DNA from: Reticulitermes lucifugus
Taxonomy: Eukaryota; Arthropoda; Insecta; Blattodea; Rhinotermitidae
Direction of reading: 5' to 3'
Length of the DNA stretch: 64,000 nt
Assembly (NCBI GenBank): GCA_026260175.1
Contig: JAKCWW010000727.1
Location: 441-64,440 of the forward strand
Below, piece after piece: positions 12,970 to 25,449 of the stretch; position 1 is the first letter of the stretch; every line of letters begins with the position of its first letter. Both the position numbers and the translations under genes were made by a program. Under the pieces are notes generated by a model. The model saw nothing but the letters and a program-made list of their open reading frames with translations. It was not told where the DNA came from and searched no databases.

Positions 12970-13190
12970 ACCCTTCAAGCACAGGTATCGTATGTAAGCT
13001 CTCTCGAGGTTGCATACGATACCTGTGTACGCCTAATTGAATGGGCACATACCCTCTATAGAAATACTCGAGTGTTCAGATAACCTACGCAGGTCTACTT
13101 GGGTGCATAGGTATTACATGTAAATCTATTCGAATTCACAGGTAACCTACAAGGTCTATTCGAGTTTACATTTATCATATGTTGACCTAC
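12970..13190. repeat. Ancient diverged ~31-bp minisatellite with a 15-bp hairpin
   Basis: Six to seven units of 30-32 bp can be laid out: 12970-13001, 13002-13033, 13034-13065, 13066-13096, 13097-13127, 13128-13157, 13158-13188. Recurring landmarks are a near-start ttcgag/ctcgag, a central caggta/cata block and a terminal ggtct/gacct. Units are heavily diverged. Across the first two lies a perfect 15-bp inverted repeat (12980-12994 with 13013-13027, 18-nt loop), arising because one unit carries the complement of the caggtatcgta segment. Confidence 0.6.
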
Positions 13191-16100
13191 TATATGTGCG
13201 TTTTACGAATTCAGAAGTGATCAGAGTTGCTGGTTAGTTAAGATACCAGTATATAACATACATCAGGAATAGGAGCTTTTCTCATTAACTGGAATTATTG
13301 ATATATAAAATTCTACACTTCTCAGCATACTAAATAAATGTGTAGATTTTCCTAATTCACAAAATTTAGATAGTTGTAGGCTTGCATTTTTGCTTAAATT
13401 ACACACTCGATTTCTGATTTTAAGTAATTCAAACGTGCGCCGTCAGAGAAGAGAGTGTAGAATTTCAAATATATTTGTTGTTCTATAAACCTTTTTATTT
13501 TAAACACAACTTAATTATAGCTAAGCAGCGTAACGGGTGAAACAATTTGTGCAATAGTATGATATAAACTTACGTTTTTAAAGTCAAACCAAATATGTAA
13601 ATGAACATTAGATCTAATAATATTCTTCTTCGTCTTTCACAGACTGAACCTTTTCATCTGTCAGAATTCAGAAACCATGGATTCTTTTGTAGATGACAAA
13701 ACGTCTTGGACAGAATATGGTGTAGTAATGTCATAATTCCAGAGTAGCGAAAAGCCAATTATTATCGAATAACAACCCTTATTTAAGAATAATACAGATA
13801 CATGTACATCTTTGCCCAATGTAATATTAGATACATTAAGTGATTATGCGTTTAAGGCTCTTATGTTTTTAACATGCAAATGTACATCACCACACAAGGT
13901 AGACTGTCATTCGGACTTAACCTCAAAAGCAACTAATATGTTGAAGCGGGAACAAAAAACCAATTTCTTTTATGAGCGCTCAAAATAACAACAACAATTA
14001 TGATATGCAAGTCATGCTATGTACAATACAATAAGAGGCGGGCGTTACCTACAAAACCCGCAGTGTCGCACAGAATGCAAAAACAAATATGATACCTTTA
14101 CAATAGGGAATTTCTACATAAAGGAATACACAAGTCACAGCCACAGTTGTTACTTCAGCATTTGTTGCCTAGTTGTAGTGTTTGAATTTTTCGCACACTG
14201 TGTTAATGGTTTGTTTATTACTCGACATTCTCAAAGCATGATGAAAAGCAATGGTTTAATACAAAGTCATTACTTCAGAATATTATGGCATTCTGAGAGG
14301 TGACGCCATATAGCTGGTGCTCTTTGAAACACACTGCATATCTTTCTGAGGTTAATGTTAAATTTCGTAAAAGGTATCTCCTCAGACAGCCCACCATTCT
14401 TTTGTAAAATTAACAAATAAAGTTACACACTTAATCAAAAATAAAGATTCTTGGTCTGTTTCCGGGAAGATATAGTTCCAACTTATGGAAGGTACTGCTG
14501 GATTTCTCTGATGTTTCAGAATATTCCATAAATTGGATATAATACTGAATACTCTTTATATTTGGTAAACACAACACAATTGTTTCCATTAAGTCCCCAA
14601 ACAGAAATCTATCAGCAGAGCCTATTTTATATATCTTATCAAAACAGGTGGCTTTAGCTTAAATTACGAGCTTAAACACCACGACCCCTAATTACAAAAT
14701 ACTCTTGACAGGTACTATCAATATCTAATCCCGGAAATTCTCGGCATTTTGGTATGTTGCAAAATTTTTCATCATCCTTCGATATTCTGTTATGTAAACA
14801 TGACAAGAAAATCTAGAAACACACACAATAGGCTACACTACATTTAAATCGCTCACATTTTGAAATAAATTAAAAGTGCATTTATTTTGAAGTCTTAGCC
14901 CTTGTGGTTTATTATGCAACGTAGATTGTTTGTTTTTTACAATAGGCTCCCCTGGAACGTCAGAAAACAATTACCATTATAAAAGGCATAGCAACCTAAA
15001 AGGTCGAAAACCTCACGCAAACACAGCGGAAGCCTAATCTGTGGCACTGCATTTACTTTATTGCAGTTTGTGTGTAATAAACCTTTACAGTGCGAAATAC
15101 TTTTACATAGCTCTAAATAACTAAATTTATCGCCACACGTGAAATTTACATGTCGGCTTATGATCACATAAATGAACAATACAAGAAATTACAAACATGA
15201 AGAATCTAAGATTTAGAAAATCTAAAGTGTAATGTTCATATTGATTAGTTACTAGCGAAAGTGCCCATTCAAGTCTCGGCCTTTTCTTTGAAATAACTGC
15301 AGGTCTAGTGCAGAAAGTATACTTCTAATCTATCGTAACACTCTCATGGAATTATACTCCTACTTACTAATGATTCTTTACTGAAAACGGTGGAATCACA
15401 TAGTAATTGTTTGATGTACGAAACAATTTCCACTCTACGAAACATGGTATATGAGTACAGTGTAACTTTCGTGTACTAAGTTTATTGTATTTTAACAAAA
15501 GCGTGACATACTGAAGTTTTTCCCTAAGAAAAATCCATAGCATGAAGCTTATGAAATGGTTGTATTTTCTTTACGAGGGGAAAAATGTTGTGCTCTGCTG
15601 GGTCTCAATGTAGTTATTTTCAACGGTTTCAGTAAAGATCTAATTCTGATTCCAAAGGATTATTTTTTTCGACAGATTAAAGGCATCGTGCTGTCTTGGA
15701 ATAATTTATAAGGTGTCAATAGGCCTCATTTAGCGCCAACTCTGACACAGCAATAGGTAATTAAATTTCTCGTGGTGTATTTAATATTTCAAAACATATT
15801 CTGCTCAGAATTTTTTCTCGTTCATTGTTTTCTAACGTATCACGTACAAAAACAAAATGATGACAGTTAATGTTTATATTTAAAAATTTATATGCCCTTC
15901 GAGATATTCCTAAACTAAAAGATTCTGCGAAAGATTACGACATCCATTTATGTTCCACAGATTTCGGTATCTTTGTAAACGAATAATTTCACAGTTAACA
16001 TGTAATTTCCACTTACATGCCCAAAATATCTCAGATTTGTGAAAATATGGAGTTTATGTCACAATATTTGTAACTCTTAAAATATAAAAAATTTAATAGA

Positions 16101-16790
16101 CAAATTTCATTTTCTTACATGAAGATTAAATCTTTCATTTATTATCGCCAAACATAAATTTCGCCCAACATATATCTTTTCGTTTTACATTACTTACGAT
16201 ATTAACTTAATAATATTTATAATCTTTTCTATTATCACAGAAATATTATTGCCAAAATAAATAAAACTATTGAAGCTCCTCCCATGAATATTTATAAGGG
16301 CTATATTCTTACATTTTTTACAACACAAACTAATATACAGGACGTTGGCGAGCCTCTAGAATCTTTAAGTATATTTCAAGTATCATAATGGTAAATAAAT
16401 TTAATGCAACCTTCGTAGATGGACAAGTACATGATCAGACGGAAGAACACGCCGACATGATGACAACATAAGCCTATTTTTCTTTAAAAATAAATAAATT
16501 ATGCCAAAAGTATTATTACAGTTTCTATTAATCCTTCCCTGTTGTACATATGGGCCTTTAGGAATTCCCAGGTATTTCGAATTATTTGTATAGCAGTTTT
16601 CATGTGAAGTTATTTCATGTGCGAGCCTTCCAGGTGTATAAAGAGAAATACATTAACGGAAGCAGAATGAGTATTCATATTTGCCATGCAGAGCGTACAA
16701 ATGAACTTTCCCTGGAAATTTTGTTGCCCTGATTGACAAACTCGTTATGTGTCTGTCTATCACACATATTCATTCAACTACCCTTTCTTT
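13191..16790. other. No gene recognised
   Basis: About 3.6 kb of AT-rich sequence with no transposase, RT or tRNA-like block visible. Frames at 14019-14303 (+) and 14937-15179 (-) are unrecognisable. Confidence 0.5.
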
Positions 16791-16797
16791 TTTGCAG

Positions 16798-16838
16798 ACT
16801 CCGCTTTGATAATTCTGGAAAAGTACGTTTCACAGAAG
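16798..16838 (+). other. Candidate 41-nt micro-exon
   Basis: A good 3' splice site (pyrimidine tract accctttcttttttgcag ending 16797) is followed after 41 nt by AAG|gtaaaat (donor GT at 16839-16840). One frame through it is open and reads LRFDNSGKVRFTE. The frame also runs on into the would-be intron and back through the pyrimidine tract, so openness is weak evidence. No neighbouring exon was identified. Could be chance. Confidence 0.2.
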
Positions 16839-16839
16839 G

Positions 16840-19800
16840 TAAAATAAAGTTTAAAAACTATGCTACATATAAATATACAGATAACAATGTGTGGCGAAAA
16901 GTGTATTTTTTACCTATCTTTATTTATGATAGGTGTCAGTGTTGTTTACCAAACGAAGAACTTTCTTTTGATTAGGATAAGACAAATATGTAAATAGGAT
17001 ACGTTGAAATAAGCTTTGCAGAGAATGCAGATGGTTTTGAGGTAACATATGTATTTATAAACATTGTTTAAATTCTATTGATTGTAAGGGCATACCCTTG
17101 CAGAATAACTGCACTCATTTGTTACTGTAAATCTGTTAACTCAAAATATGTCACACATACAATATACAACCAAACGTTTTATAAAATATTCTAGTAAACA
17201 TAGTTCAATTTAAGGTAAATATATTTTGCGAGTCTTGAAATGTCAATCTTCTGGGATGTAACGCTGCGTCGATGGGTAAGTAGTTGCCGACTTTTCGAAG
17301 AATCGTGTCGCTTTTAACTTCAAGGATTAAAGATCCATGAATAATTCTTCATAACCCTCGGACCTTTGAAGATAATAGCTACAAAGTCTTTGGAAGTGTC
17401 TGGTCAGCATACCCAGCAATACAGCATAATATATCAGAAGATTGTAATCCTCTAGTTAACTTGTGTTTGAAATATATTCAAATTTCAGAAATACGAAACT
17501 GAATATGAAAAGATGAATAAAAACAAACATAATTAATTATGCTTTACTTATGCAGATGTTTTCCAAAGTTTTATTCCGCTTTCAAATCCTACGAACCTGA
17601 GTTTAACACCTTATTTTTGCAAAGTTCTTATAGACACTTCGCTTATGTATTTCGCACCCCTCAGAAAGGTCTAACGAGATCATACTACCTGTATGCCTGC
17701 CTATCTGACTATGCACGTAACACTTCGAGATTGACTGAAGATATTTTAATTAATTTTATAGTACAGAATTTAAATGATATGGCCGAACCTATTAAACTTG
17801 TGTTCGTTTCAAAGACCACTTTACCTGAAGACCAACAATCGTTCTTTCGTGCAATTCGAACATAAGCAACTAAAGTTTTTGGGTGCGAAATAGAAAATAT
17901 TTGACATACTTAAAATGTCCAGTATTTTCTCCGTATGTGTTAACGATTTTTAGACAAATAAAAATAGTGACTGTGTCATTTCCGAAATTCATATATAATA
18001 TTCAAGAAAGCATCATCCAAAAATGCACAATCTTCTACGTCAAAAACAAAAGACAATCTTGATTGCTGTTATACTGCATTGAAATAAGATTAGTTTTATT
18101 GTTTTAATCTACTTTTTCTATTTAAAATATTACTTTGAATAATATATTAAATAAATCACGTAAATTCTTAAGTTTCACATAATAAGTATAATAGCAGCTT
18201 TCATTCATTTCTTAAAATCATTTGTTTATTCACTGTACACACATTTTGATTTCAAGCCAATCAAAACGAGTAAAACTTTTAATGTGAAATTATTTGTTAA
18301 TATAATAAAACATTCATCGTCGTCTTAATTGCATAATTACTTCCACGCTTCATCCCAAAATTAAAGCGCCATTTAAGTTTGTTCTATAGCATTGTGTTAC
18401 ACTATCGTTTACATACAAAGGCAGACCAAATCACTTTCACTTATGATTTTCCAGGTTATTGCATGCAGACGCGTAGGGACTTAAAATATTTAAGACTTTT
18501 GAAGGTGGCCTTGGAATTTTCAACGAAAATTTTGTAACATAGAAGCCCACTCAGTGTCGTACAGTGAATAATCCTTTAATATTTAGGGTACATAAGAACT
18601 GTTTATTGTCTAATGGTGGCATGATTACCACACCAGTCTCCAGATAAACTGCCAGCCCCTTGAGTCAGATATCTCGAATTCGGCATTCACAATCAGGTAA
18701 AGCAAAAGACTCACAAACCAAATTTCCATTGTCGTGAAGACCGTAAGTCTCATGCTTTGTGTAAAATTAGTTAAAAATTTATCATATTTAAGGGCAAAAT
18801 AAATTAAAATATTCAGTGGTTTCAGCAATTTCTTGAGACCGAAAAGTTGCAGTTTTGTAAGACATAAGACATCAAGTAAGATTGATTGAATTTGATGTTA
18901 TTATCGTTTAGAAAGGAAGTGTAGACTTATATTTCAATGCGAATTTTTATTTTTTGGTAGTACCTTTATTTGTAGATCATGACTCATGCCTAAATGCAGC
19001 TAATGTTTAGTGGTAATCTCCTCTCCAAAGGGTTTTAAAATATTATATTTCATCAACAACGAAACTCTAAAATTGGGGAAATATTCGTACATTATTAATA
19101 AAATAATCCACTTTCCAATCATTGTTATCTGGTGGTGGCAGTTTTTTAAATCTGATTGACACTGACCTACTTTGAATTTCAAATTCTAAAGCCTGAGGAT
19201 TTATGCGTCCTTGAATGTTAATACCTATTTCGCCGCTAGGACTACCTCTCTCAGGCCACAGACCTATCTTAGTAAAATTACCATTCATTATTTCTGTAAA
19301 ACAAATAGGCCTTATATAAATATCTTATAAATGGCTCGTTGTTTCACTTAACAAGCAGTGTTGCAATTTTAATTAATCATCATATATTCATTGACATTGC
19401 CACCTCATTATACACTAAACATGATCAGTTGTTTAAGCGAAAGAATTGTACAGTACATGATGCGTGACTGAATAGATTTGAAGCCTTGCCCGGCACAATC
19501 ATGACATCGACCATCCATCATTTCTGGGGCCATGAACACAAGATGGCGTGTAAACCATCAACGTTGTAGCCACTACATCCTTTCGGGTTCTACACATTAT
19601 AAAACTTTTCGTTGTGTTTTCGGTTCGTGTTCTCTCCCGCACGCCTTTTTAACTCTCTCATACATTTCTTTCAGGTTTCTGAAGTGACTTCTTTGATTTT
19701 CCCCCAGTGATGAAATGTAACATATTATCCATCCACAGAAGTCAGAAAATAGAAGATTTTTTTTTCAGAAACCCTGGTTTAGAGTGAGAGAAGTATGGCA

Positions 19801-20555
19801 AGTTTGCGTGTTTCGTGTTCCTTACGTGAAAGAAAGTATACAAATCGAATAACTGTACATGGCTCTGGACAGTAGTTTGAGGAGGGAATGTATAGCAATA
19901 GAAGCACATGACATGAGAACTGTAAAGAACGAAAGATGGCCTTAAATTAACTTAATACTCTGCGGGATAAGAGAAAAGTTTGAGCACTAATTTAAAATGA
20001 AAACAAATTTACGTCTCAAGCACTTTCCTTGGGATATGACTGCGAGCACCAGGATTTTATTAGTACATACCCATCACGTTTATTTACTAATATGTAACTA
20101 ACGTGTATTATGTTACAAAATACTCTGTTCTTAAGAGACTTTCTTATGATCTAAATTACTTCATAAAATGAAGTGTTTTTATTTAAATGCTTCCTCTTAC
20201 TTTCCTTCAAAAGTAGCGCAGTTGTTTCCACTTGGTTTTCCTATTTTAAATTTGATTTGTATAAAAATTTTCCAGAGTTTTTCAATCACACAATTGCATT
20301 CTCGGTTATTTCTTCATTTATGGTTAGCCACTTATTCAAAAAGTTTGCGCTCCATCTTGGTGTCTCTATAGATTTCAAAGCTATAGGGATCACATTCTCT
20401 CCTTTTTTGTATACAGGACATCGTCCTTTTTATACACCTACACTTATATCCTCAATTTCCAAATTTACAATTTAAACAACACTATCTAATCTCGCTAATT
20501 CATACAGCAATAAGGTTTACACGTTTCTCTCCCATATTTTTGTTTCATATTCCCG
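16840..20555. other. No gene recognised
   Basis: AT-rich. The largest frame (17539-17865, +, 108 codons) has no recognisable domain and is within what is expected by chance at this base composition. Confidence 0.5.
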
Positions 20556-20576
20556 TGTGAAATATATATATATATC
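20556..20576. repeat. Short (AT)n run
   Basis: About eight AT dinucleotides; a short (TC)n run follows at about 20665-20680. Confidence 0.8.
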
Positions 20577-21600
20577 TGTTTCCTCTCATTTTCCCTGTTA
20601 GCGTCTTTGTGTATCGTTATTCTTTACGTTAATAATTTGGCATATAGCACTCAAGTCCTTCCTTTCTCTCTCTCTTTCTAACCTAACCACATGCATCACA
20701 GCTCAGTACCTTACAGTTTATCCCGTAAGACGTAGTGCTCAGTTGAACACTACAAATACTGATATCAATAATTCAAAATTTTGTAAAAGACAAAAGTTTT
20801 TCCAGAGATATAAATATTAACGCATATAGAGGCAATATCTACCCTTTAGAAAATATAAGTGTCAAAACAGAAGGATTAATTTAATGCCATACTTCTTCGA
20901 AAAGATTGCCACATTTTTCTTTCACGTAAATTCCTAAAATGGCCGCTAGCAGGTTTCTTATATTAGGAGCACCTCGCTTAAAACATTGCCTCTGATATTT
21001 AAGGAATAAAGACATTCTAATCAGTGGTGTGCTACCTTGATAAAACTCTGTTACACGCACTTTATTCATCCACTCCTTTCTCAGGATTCGTCGCTTTCGC
21101 ATCAGGTGCTACTTTATTAACACTGTTGTTCAATTTTCAGTTACTTGAAGCATATGACATTAATTATCCATGAAAAAATGTGTTACTATCAGTAAAATCC
21201 TGCCTAATTATAAGTTTCCATTTTACTCGCAGGTAAGTTGTGTTAACATTTAAAGCTCACCGTTCAAAATGCAATTTCATAACGAACCAACGTAACGTGC
21301 CCAGCATCACACACGAGTGACACACTCAATTTACACTCTCCTGCACAACCTTTCAATTTCCGCAATCCTGATCCCCCTCAGGACACACTGCCCCCTTTCT
21401 TTGTTGTTATAACATTTAACATATTACTCTCTGCCCCAGATATATTTCACAGTAGCTTAAAATGTTATTCAGTACGTCCACTCTTTACCCACAACCTCGC
21501 TGTAAATACGCAATTAACAACTCTGTTCCTAAAACACCCTGCATCTGAGTATTCTTCAAAGACACTAGTGACTAAATTAGACACTAAAACCGAAAATAAG
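20577..21600. other. No gene; possible recursive splice site
   Basis: No recognisable coding. A 73-codon frame at 20881-21102 (-) is basic-rich but matches nothing I can name. The splice-like site at 21233 is listed separately. Confidence 0.4.
21215..21240 (+). other. Candidate recursive splice site (CAG|GTAAGT)
   Basis: ttttactcgCAG|GTAAGTtg places a strong 3' splice site directly against a perfect 5' donor (junction 21232/21233), the signature of zero-length ratchet exons described in long insect introns. The pyrimidine tract is moderate (interrupted by A and G). Such strings also arise by chance; presence of a long host intron is not established. Confidence 0.3.
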
Positions 21601-21608
21601 TTTTTTAA

Positions 21609-21856
21609 ATGGTGCAACGTCCCCTAGTGGGCCAGGGTCTCCTCATTATCGAGGCTTCACGATCACACTCAGACAAACCACAGTCGGTAGGACTCCTCTG
21701 GACGAGTCATCAGCCCGACGCAGAGACCTCTACCTTACAACACACAACACCCACAACAGACAGACATTCATGTCCCCGGTGGAATTTGAACTCCCAATCC
21801 CAGCAAGCGTGCGGCTGCAGACCCACACTTTAGACCGTGCGGCCATTGGGATCGGC
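21609..21856 (-). mobile_element. tRNA-derived SINE, family 1
   Basis: Minus-strand copy. From 21856 leftwards: gccgatcccaatggccgcac..ggtctaaag, an A-box region like class II (Leu/Ser) tRNA, then a degenerate B box (gagttcaaattcc), a conserved body (gtctgtctgttgtg, tctctgcg, gaggagtcctacc) and a 3' end before a T-run (antisense poly-A) near 21601-21606. No intact tRNA fold is claimed. Several related copies occur in this window. Confidence 0.8.
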
Positions 21857-21859
21857 GAA

Positions 21860-22440
21860 AATCTCCTTACTAATGAAAATCAGTCTGAGTGTATGTTACA
21901 GTAATAAATAAGATATTTGACATTAAGAGAAGGTCTTTAGATGAAGAATATTTAGTATCTGACACTGTATATTTATACGTATAGATCTACAAATATCTTA
22001 TAAACTGTGGTTAAACTGTACAGAATCTATGATGTGTATAATATAATATGTTACTATTTATTGTATTGTGATATTTTGCACTGCTTTCCTACCCGACAAT
22101 TTCCTTGGTACTTCTTGAGTGAGGCCCCTTATATCTGACGTCGTGATGTCAAACTAAACTAGCAATTTACATCTATTTTACCCCATATTTCTATATGATT
22201 ATTTTCTTCGTACAAAAAATCTAGCCTCATGAAACTGTTCCTCGTATCAGTAACTTCAAGAACTTCTTAAGAAATTTTAGTCCTATAAAATACCGACAGA
22301 ATTCTTCCGTAGGATTGATAGGCTATGAATAACCAGGACAAAACTAGAACTTTCTAAACATAATTAGTAGTATATTTAATCTGTAATCATGTGTGCTGGC
22401 AAAATTGGTGTTACCAGGCACATCCACAGGAATGTATTTT
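21860..22440. other. No gene recognised
   Basis: AT-rich sequence between a SINE and a fold-back element; nothing recognisable. Confidence 0.5.
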
Positions 22441-22445
22441 CAAAT

Positions 22446-22484
22446 CAACTAAATACAAATAAATAAAAAATAAATAAATAAATA
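22446..22484. repeat. (TAAA)n-rich tract
   Basis: Degenerate then regular aaat/taaa units abutting the left arm of fold-back element B. Confidence 0.85.
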
Positions 22485-22495
22485 TGTGTTTATTA

Positions 22496-22540
22496 AAGAT
22501 CAGACTTGTTTTGGCAGGTGGCCATCATCAGGGGTCAGAT
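22496..22540 (-). ncRNA. Hammerhead-like motif, element B left arm
   Basis: Minus strand: CTGATGA (22525-22531 on plus), one extra T, stem II ggc/gcc, then AAAAC where GAAAC is expected. The conserved G of the second core box is replaced by A, which should abolish activity. Confidence 0.45.
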
Positions 22541-22815
22541 GAGTATAGATGGAGAGACTTTTGACCTCACACAATATAAATATAAAAGTAAAAGAAAAGA
22601 TAAGTGAGATTAAGCAATAAAACGTAAAATCCTCTATGTATAAAAATATGCCAACAGTCGTTACATAGCTAATTTTACCAGATGCGTGATACTATAAGTT
22701 ACACCTGAGTTTATGTAAGTAAATATATGTACGGTATCACACAACGTTGGCAATTATACAGTTAATATATTAGTTCATAATACATGGTCTGAAATTTGTT
22801 CCATTTCTGCTTATC

Positions 22816-22857
22816 AGATCACTGCTGACGACGGCTCGCCGAAACGTGTTGGATCTT
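22816..22857 (+). ncRNA. Hammerhead-like motif, element B right arm
   Basis: Stem I agatc (22816-22820) pairs with gatct after the cleavage triplet; CTGACGA (22825-22831) fits CUGANGA; one extra C; stem II ggc/gcc; GAAAC (22841-22845); then gtgtt, where stem III would be only ac/gt. Intramolecular stem III is too short, but acgtgt is nearly self-complementary and could pair between two molecules, as in dimeric hammerheads. Confidence 0.55.
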
Positions 22858-22879
22858 TAAAAAATACGTTTTTATTAGT

Positions 22880-23310
22880 GTCATCTCTTTCTACATCACA
22901 GCACTCTACTTTCATACAAGGTCAAAAGTGCTACAAATTTCTTAAGATAATTTTTAAAATTAAAATTTCAAGATATTTTTAAAATTCTATTCATACATAA
23001 AGGCTCGTAAGTTTTTCACAAATAACATCTGTTTCTCATTCGGAAATTTAAAATATATTAAAATAATATTCATATATCCTAAAATCAATGGCGGATTTAG
23101 AGAGTTGTTAGATATGTAAATATTTTTACACGCTGGAAACGGAGAACATAACGCATGTTAAAACACTAGGCCAGTGTACCTCAAACAATTTCGTCCCCTA
23201 CGTAAAATCGCAAATTGGACTGTCCTTGCCTCTCAAATACTACCACTTCTAATTCAGCACACACATAACATCACCCCATAGTTATAGCGTAGTATTAAAA
23301 ATATCACGGT
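22880..23310. other. No gene recognised
   Basis: AT-rich; nothing recognisable before the transposase relic. Confidence 0.5.
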
Positions 23311-23319
23311 TAGAGCGCG

Positions 23320-23640
23320 ATGGTACCCTCTCCCATTTTACGCATGTTTTTGAGAAATCACCTGGATACAACATTACTTCAATGGGGCAGGGGGGGGGGT
23401 GTCGCCCGGCCACCGCGATCCCCTGACCCAACCCCGTTTGACTTCTTTTTTGGCCACCTCACGAGTCTCGCTGATGAGTTCGCTATGGAAACAGATGGGA
23501 ATCCAGTGGCTACAAGTCTAGTATCGTGTTAGCCTATTCAGAAGAGACCAGGGATCTTTGAGAGTATGAGACAGAACATCGTTAATCGCTGAATTGCCTG
23601 CATTGAAGTCGATGGCCGATACTTAGAAGAGCTCTTGTAA
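23320..23640 (+). pseudogene. Transposase C-terminal relic (mariner/Tc1-type, DDE_3-like)
   Basis: One frame reads ..WGRGGGVARPPRSPDPTPFDFFFGHL.., matching the 'WIGRGGPIAWPPRSPDLTPLDFFLWGH' block that holds the last catalytic Asp (family knowledge). After a frame change, 23547-23640 reads KRPGIFESMRQNIVNR, a stop, then IACIEVDGRYLEELL and a terminal TAA, the expected C-terminus. The N-terminal and central parts are absent. A G9 homopolymer (23389-23399) lies in the GRGG block. Dead fragment. Confidence 0.75.
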
Positions 23641-23734
23641 ATTAATTGGACATAATACCTTTAAACATTCTGCAAATAATATAAAATCAATAAAAATTAT
23701 GACAATTAAATGAAAAATTTCAAAAAGACCTCTG

Positions 23735-23810
23735 ACATCCGGAATCGAACCTCGAGGGTTGCCTAATTTCCTAGCTGTAGTACCGATGCCGATTTCACTA
23801 TGAAGGATCT
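23735..23810 (-). repeat. tRNA-like block, probable SINE head
   Basis: On the minus strand a perfect B box (ggttcgattcc; plus 23741-23751) lies about 35 bp downstream of a weak A-box-like atcggcatcggtac. The stretch following B (cggatgtcagaggtcttttt) looks like a SINE junction. No cloverleaf could be drawn, so not a functional tRNA gene. Confidence 0.4.
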
Positions 23811-23993
23811 GTTTCTGATCCGCTGTTCCATACCTCAAATTGCCCCCTTTAGATCTCCCTATAATCTCTGAAATCTATACCAGTTATTTATTTATATCAG
23901 GTATAAACAGGCATACACATACGATACCTACATATTAATATGGAATCCAACGACTATAGTTTCTGATTTTATTCCCCTAACTTACGTTTGGTG

Positions 23994-24268
23994 GAAGCCG
24001 GGACAGCGTCATCAGTATAGTGGCTAGGCTGGGATTCGAATCTAGACAGAGGCAAGAGAAAACATCTCTTCTCCAAAAGGTTCAGACTACTCTGGGGGGG
24101 GCGCACCCAGTTCGGTTCGCAGGGGATATTGGCGGCTCTTTCCCCAGGAGCATGGTAGCCGGAACGTGAAGCTGACCACTCATCTCCATCTAGTGGCGAG
24201 GTTAAGAAAAATCGTAGCTACGCATCTACAATCGTTCATAGGCCTTCACGGCCCGTGTAAGTACAAGG
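23994..24268 (+). mobile_element. tRNA-derived SINE, family 2 (old copy)
   Basis: Starts gccgggacagcgtcatcagtatag with a B box ggattcgaatc (24031-24041), and ends aggccttcacggccc (24240-24254), corresponding to the head (gccgggatagctcagtcggt) and end (gggccttcatggcct) of the younger copy at 42554-42792. The middle is GC-rich with a G8 run. Strongly diverged. Confidence 0.5.
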
Positions 24269-24269
24269 T

Positions 24270-25440
24270 TATCTTTCAATTTATGTACGATTCACAGAGC
24301 TTGATAGGAGCTTCTCATGTGCAAAGCGTGGATGCAAAACCTAGTGCAAGTAGAAGAATAAGTACGTCACGTAAACTAACATTTGTAATTTGCACATAAA
24401 TGAAAATCAAAACATTTCGACAAATATTGTTTAATACGAGTATACCCATATATATTTCATATAAATCCCCTCAGTTCTCCAGTTACATGCAGGCAAGCAG
24501 ACTGACATAGCGATTTATTAGACACTCCGTGCGGGTGCGAAAGTACCTATAAAAGAAAAGGTATTTCCTTTGCTGTGTATCATTAGACCTTGTGATGTGC
24601 CTCAAGCATTTGGACACCAGTGTCATCAAACGCTTCTGCGAGTCGCAAGTCTCTTTCATTGTTATACGAAACCTCGTACACATATATATAAAGAATGCAT
24701 TTATTCATGAATGATATTTTTGGTCGTTATGAAAAGTTAATGCTTTTCTTTAAAGAGGGAAACTGGAATTTCATCTTTTACATTTGGTCGTTACTCAATA
24801 TCCCACAGAAAAGAGAGATCAAGGCATCTGTCATATCAACACAATGAGTCCACAGAGCAGCATATGCATATTAAAGTTCTCTGAGCAGAATGTTTTAAAT
24901 TCCATTCTTCACTATCAACATTTGCACAGTCCACACAAACTCCATTTTGATTTCTGTATATTCTTTCATAGCTCTCTTCTAACATTCTCTGGATTTAAGC
25001 ATCTCTATTCCTCTCTGTTCTTCACTATGGAAAAGCCTTGGAGCTGGAGTCTATGAGTGGAGACTGGATGTACTTTGCCGGACAAAAGGTGTGCAACCCC
25101 CTAAAAATACCGCTTTGTGTACAATAAGGTAGAATATGATTTATGACTCTATATACGTACAAACACAATATGTTGACCTACATATTACGTAGAACTTGCA
25201 CACGCCCACGTGCTTAGCTCTGGGCTATAAAAGATGGTGTGGACGCAAGAAAGGGAAAGTGAGCAGGGAATTTTACAACAGAATATATAAGATGAAGTGG
25301 CGATTTGTTTCCAGTATTTCAAAAGCTTCTTTTGCCCGTTACATGCCACAACTTTGAATGATTCTGATTTGCACAAGTCACGCCTTTTTACAGGTCTAAA
25401 TTTCAATTACAATTATTGCATTACGGCATGTGTTGCAGTG
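24270..25440. other. No gene; isolated TATA-like box
   Basis: AT-rich. A TATAAAAG at 25226-25233, with CACGTG 19 bp before it at 25207-25212, resembles a core promoter, but no coding exon or initiator can be tied to it. Confidence 0.35.
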
Positions 25441-25449
25441 ACTCCAGCG

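Larger units (their letters stand above)
22478..22878. mobile_element. Fold-back Penelope-like element B
   Basis: Left arm 22478-22538 and right arm 22816-22878 are inverted copies (shared ttaaagatc..gtttcggc..catcatcag block), separated by about 280 bp without RT or any recognisable frame. Both arms carry hammerhead-like motifs pointing outwards. Arms are more diverged than in element C, and I could not find a convincing target-site duplication, so this copy looks older. Confidence 0.5.

Noticed and set aside
17539-17865. 108-codon open frame on the plus strand
   Set aside because: No recognisable motif; composition follows the AT-rich background.
20881-21102. Possible Harbinger-like transposase (basic MRKRRILRKEW start)
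   Set aside because: Similarity was only to the basic start; no catalytic block or further alignment.
25226-25233. TATAAAAG promoter
   Set aside because: No initiator, exon or gene to its right; such octamers are frequent in AT-rich DNA. Mentioned only in the stretch note.
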